DNA from: Coriaria nepalensis | Lineage: Eukaryota > Streptophyta > Magnoliopsida > Cucurbitales > Coriariaceae | DNA: 64,000 nt | Direction of reading: 5' to 3' | NCBI GenBank assembly: GCA_027186245.1 | Contig: CP114482.1 | Span: 32,755,209-32,819,208, forward strand | Shown: positions 61,796-64,000 of the stretch, piece after piece | How positions within the stretch are numbered: position 1 is the first letter of the stretch | How the letters are laid out: the number at the start of each line of letters is the position of its first letter | Made by a program: the position numbers and the translations under genes | The notes under the pieces: model-generated | Database searches by the model: none | What the model saw: only the letters and a program-made list of their open reading frames with translations | Told to the model about the DNA's origin: nothing

Positions 61796-62157
61796 GCTAA
61801 ATATTATTTTTATCTCAAAATTTTTATTATTTGATCATTTTTGTCCTTAAATTTTTAAACGGTTCAATTTTATTTTGGTCCTTTAAATCATACTATAAAT
61901 ATAAAATTAAGATATATAATATCAATTATATCATTTTGTTACAGCCTTAAATCTCTATGAAAGCCATTTCAACAATTATTTTAATAATATTATTGGTATT
62001 TTTGATGTGTTATATACTAATTTTTGTACTTATAAAATTTTAGAATTTATTTTTAAACTTAAAATTTATATATTTGAAAAAAGTAGAATATTTTGAAAAT
62101 TTTAAGGGACTGAAATTAAAATATTTAAAAATTTAGGGATAAAAACGATAATTTAGC
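61796..62157. mobile_element. MITE, 362 bp, imperfect terminal inverted repeats
   Basis: The left end GCTAAATATTATTTTTATCTC matches the reverse complement of the right end, GCTAAATTATCGTTTTTATCCC, over about 21 bp with few differences. Inverted similarity continues inward (AAATTTTT and TGTCCTTAAATTTTTAAA against TTTAAAAATTTAGGGA). Short AT-rich flanks (ATATA on both sides) could be a target duplication but are too simple to be sure. No coding capacity. Confidence 0.6.
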
Positions 62158-62357
62158 ATATATGATATATATTTATGAACTTATTATCATTACGAGAAGT
62201 ATTATTACACGTGCAGAACAGTCAGTGAACTGCCTGTGTTTTATCTTTATCACCTTTCAAAAGAAACCTTCCAGCCAAGCTCAACGGTTTGTTAGAGAAA
62301 TAGAAACCAAAAATCAATATGTAAAAGGAAAGCGCAGAAAAGCAAACCCAAATCAGC

Positions 62358-62426
62358 ATGGATGTAGAGAAAGTTCTGCACGTGACAGGCGGAGATGGTG
62401 ACACGAGCTATGCCAAGAACTCTTCT
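62358..62426 (+). pseudogene. SABATH methyltransferase first-exon fragment
   Basis: The ATG at 62358 opens a 23-codon stretch with the N-terminal signature of SABATH carboxyl methyltransferases (salicylate/jasmonate/benzoate type): a VLHVTGGDGDTSYAKNSS segment whose GDTSYAKNS part contributes to substrate and SAM binding. After NSS the similarity ends and no GT donor is at the expected point. A Copia fragment starts about 120 bp downstream. The rest of the gene is not in the remaining 1.5 kb. It could be a dead fragment or the first exon of a gene continuing beyond the window with an element in intron 1. Confidence 0.6.
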
Positions 62427-62549
62427 GGCACAGCTCTAATCTCTGTCTCTCTACTGGCTTTGTTCTATGTGTGGTTTCAACTTCGATCCCTTGCATAACC
62501 TCACCTACTTTTTCCTTTCATGTCTCTTTTGCACGTTTTCATAACAGAA

Positions 62550-63470
62550 GAGTATTGGAGATATTAGAGGTTACTATGCTGACTTGGGCAGTCCAGCTCA
62601 CTTGACAGTTAGTCTGTTAGATGGGTTTCTGTTAGGTTGTTATTTGGTGGTTATTTCCAGCTAGCTTACTCGATGTATTTGAGCTTGTATATAAGCTTTT
62701 GTAACGAGATTAATCAATAAGTGATCATCACTTCAAGATTCTCTCTCATTCACTTGATATGGTATCAGAGCAGGACTGTTCCTTTGGTTACTGATTTTTT
62801 CTCGGCTATTTTCCTGAGAAACAAGCAGAAGAAGAATGATCCATATCTTGTTCATTTCTTCATCGTTTCAGCTCAAATCGACGCAGAACGATTAGCCTCC
62901 ATCTCGATTTCATCAATCTTTCTTCCATTTGACACAAGATAAAATGAGTTCTTTTTTCGTTTCTTGATTTCTTCTCTCATGGCTGTCGTTACTTTCGCAA
63001 CCAGCCAAACTATCTGAAACTCGCCTAATCCCTCCCGGTCCTTGTCTCAACACCTCACCTCCCACTGATCCGATTAGTCTACTGTTTATCCACCCGTCTG
63101 ATACACCTGTCAACACACTTGTTGTTACTTAACTCCTCTTTGGCAGTGAGAATTATGGAGTATGGGGTCGTGAAATGAAGCTACCAGCTCATCAAACCAC
63201 ATATTAATTTCCTATACTTGATGCAATGGCAGAGATGTAATGCATTAATTTCCTCCTGGTTACTAAATTCAATCTCAAAGGAACTATTCAATGGTGCTGC
63301 TTTTGCTTCTAATGCAAAGCTACTTTGGGATGATCTAGAAGAAATGTATAATAAGATCAATGGATCTAGAATATACTCGATTCAAAAAGAAATTGTGTCC
63401 CTATCACAAGAAAAATCATCAATTGCTACACATTATTCCAAACTCCAAGTAACTATCGGGTGAATATTCA
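62550..63470 (+). mobile_element. Copia LTR retrotransposon fragment (LTR, primer-binding site, gag)
   Basis: An LTR-like segment (about 62550-62758) contains TATA (GTATATAAGC, about 62688) and is followed by TGGTATCAGAGCAGG at about 62760, the initiator-tRNA primer-binding site. Downstream, broken frames give SLLFIHPSDTP and GSENYGVWGREMK, then a continuous frame (about 63218-63463) with WQRCNALISSWLLNSISKEL and LWDDLEEMYNKINGSRIYSI, the UBN2/Copia gag pattern. Stops near 63130-63215 break it, and similarity ends near 63470, so pol is missing. The LTR left boundary is approximate. Confidence 0.7.
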
Positions 63471-64000
63471 GCTCGTCACTGTTAGAATTGTGAAGGAGTT
63501 CACCTATGAGCATCTTTTCTCATAAAGTTGACTTTTTGTGTTTGACATTTTGTATCGTTGACTCTCATGCATATAGTTAGAGGAGATTGATTCAAACTTG
63601 TTCCAATTGGTTTCACAGTAATCGGATAAGAATTGAAGAAGTTAAACCCTCACTGGCATGATAGGTTGTCTTGAAGCCTGCCGCAGGACAAGATCAAGTC
63701 TGGCGGTTTTTTGAGATTCTAGTTGGAATCTCAATTGTCAAATAAGTTTGTTTTGATGTTTTTGATGTGTTTAAAGTATTAGAAAAAAGTCTGGAGTTGC
63801 TTGTGAAAGTTTGGGAATTGGAAGAGAAAGTTTTTCTCCTTCTCTACAAAAGCTGCAGTATGCAGAACTTTTCTGTAGTTGTGTGCTAAAAATGATTTAA
63901 GGATATGCTTTTGATCAAATTAAGTTCAGTTTTTTTCTTTTCAGATTGATTAGGTAGATGATTTGATTTAAGCTTCTCAAGTTGTACTTTTCAGATTTAA
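63471..64000. other. unassigned sequence at the right window edge
   Basis: No gene or known element is recognised. The DNA is T-rich with short CT stretches and no frame longer than a few dozen codons. The second exon of a SABATH gene was looked for here and not found. Confidence 0.35.

Noticed and set aside
1..64000. CRISPR arrays, tRNA or rRNA genes
   Set aside because: No spaced identical repeats, cloverleaf-forming box A/B sequences or rRNA segments were recognised; the window is eukaryotic nuclear DNA.

Overview
The window is nuclear DNA of a flowering plant, almost certainly a eudicot. The evidence is spliced genes with AT-rich GT-AG introns, a chloroplast Rubisco small-subunit gene, a VIN3-like Polycomb gene and serine carboxypeptidase-like and SABATH enzymes. 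Retroelement and endogenous pararetrovirus debris of plant type fills the gaps. The species cannot be fixed from the sequence alone. Exon joins were worked out by hand from splice sites, reading phase and family conservation; every multi-exon model below closes in frame.

Left third (1-21.3 kb): a fasciclin-like (FLA) pseudogene split by a hAT-type MITE with an 8-bp target duplication (about 1.15-1.99 kb, minus). Next is an intact gene for an At1g61900-like GPI-anchored protein (5.1-8.2 kb, plus) with a 15-nt microexon, followed closely by a 1.3-kb foldback element. Then come a 3.6-kb AT-rich stretch, a VIN3-like PHD-FnIII-VEL gene of the VIL1/VRN5 type (14.2-18.2 kb, plus) and ribosomal protein L4 (19.3-21.2 kb, plus) with a telo-box.

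Middle (21.3-42.6 kb): repeat-rich. A minus-strand Ty3/gypsy 5' part (LTR plus broken gag, 23.7-26.7 kb) and a plus-strand 3' part of a related element (antisense ORF, polypurine tract and LTR, 29.6-33.7 kb) carry related LTRs in opposite orientation. Between them lies a processed fragment of ribosomal protein S3a. A divergent RbcS gene (34.25-35.53 kb) sits between that LTR and a rearranged, defective endogenous caulimovirus-like sequence (36.3-42.6 kb). This viral copy lacks reverse transcriptase and contains direct and inverted duplications of itself.

Right third (42.6-64 kb): an intronless-CDS U4/U6.U5 snRNP 27K gene (minus), a second hAT-like MITE, LTR debris and a LINE remnant. Then follow a class VI receptor-like cytoplasmic kinase (52.1-54.3 kb, plus) with a CCCCAA hexamer array in its promoter region, and a 14-exon serine carboxypeptidase-like gene (56.7-59.9 kb, minus) with a probable GC-AG intron. 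Last are a 362-bp MITE and a first-exon fragment of a SABATH methyltransferase next to a Copia LTR/gag fragment at the window edge.

The intact genes form no pathway or operon. They cover housekeeping roles (RPL4, SNRNP27), photosynthesis (RbcS), chromatin silencing (VIL1), signalling (kinase), the cell surface (GPI protein) and specialised metabolism (SCPL). The most unusual content is the rearranged pararetrovirus, the paired opposite-orientation gypsy pieces with an antisense ORF, and the unusual splice structures.
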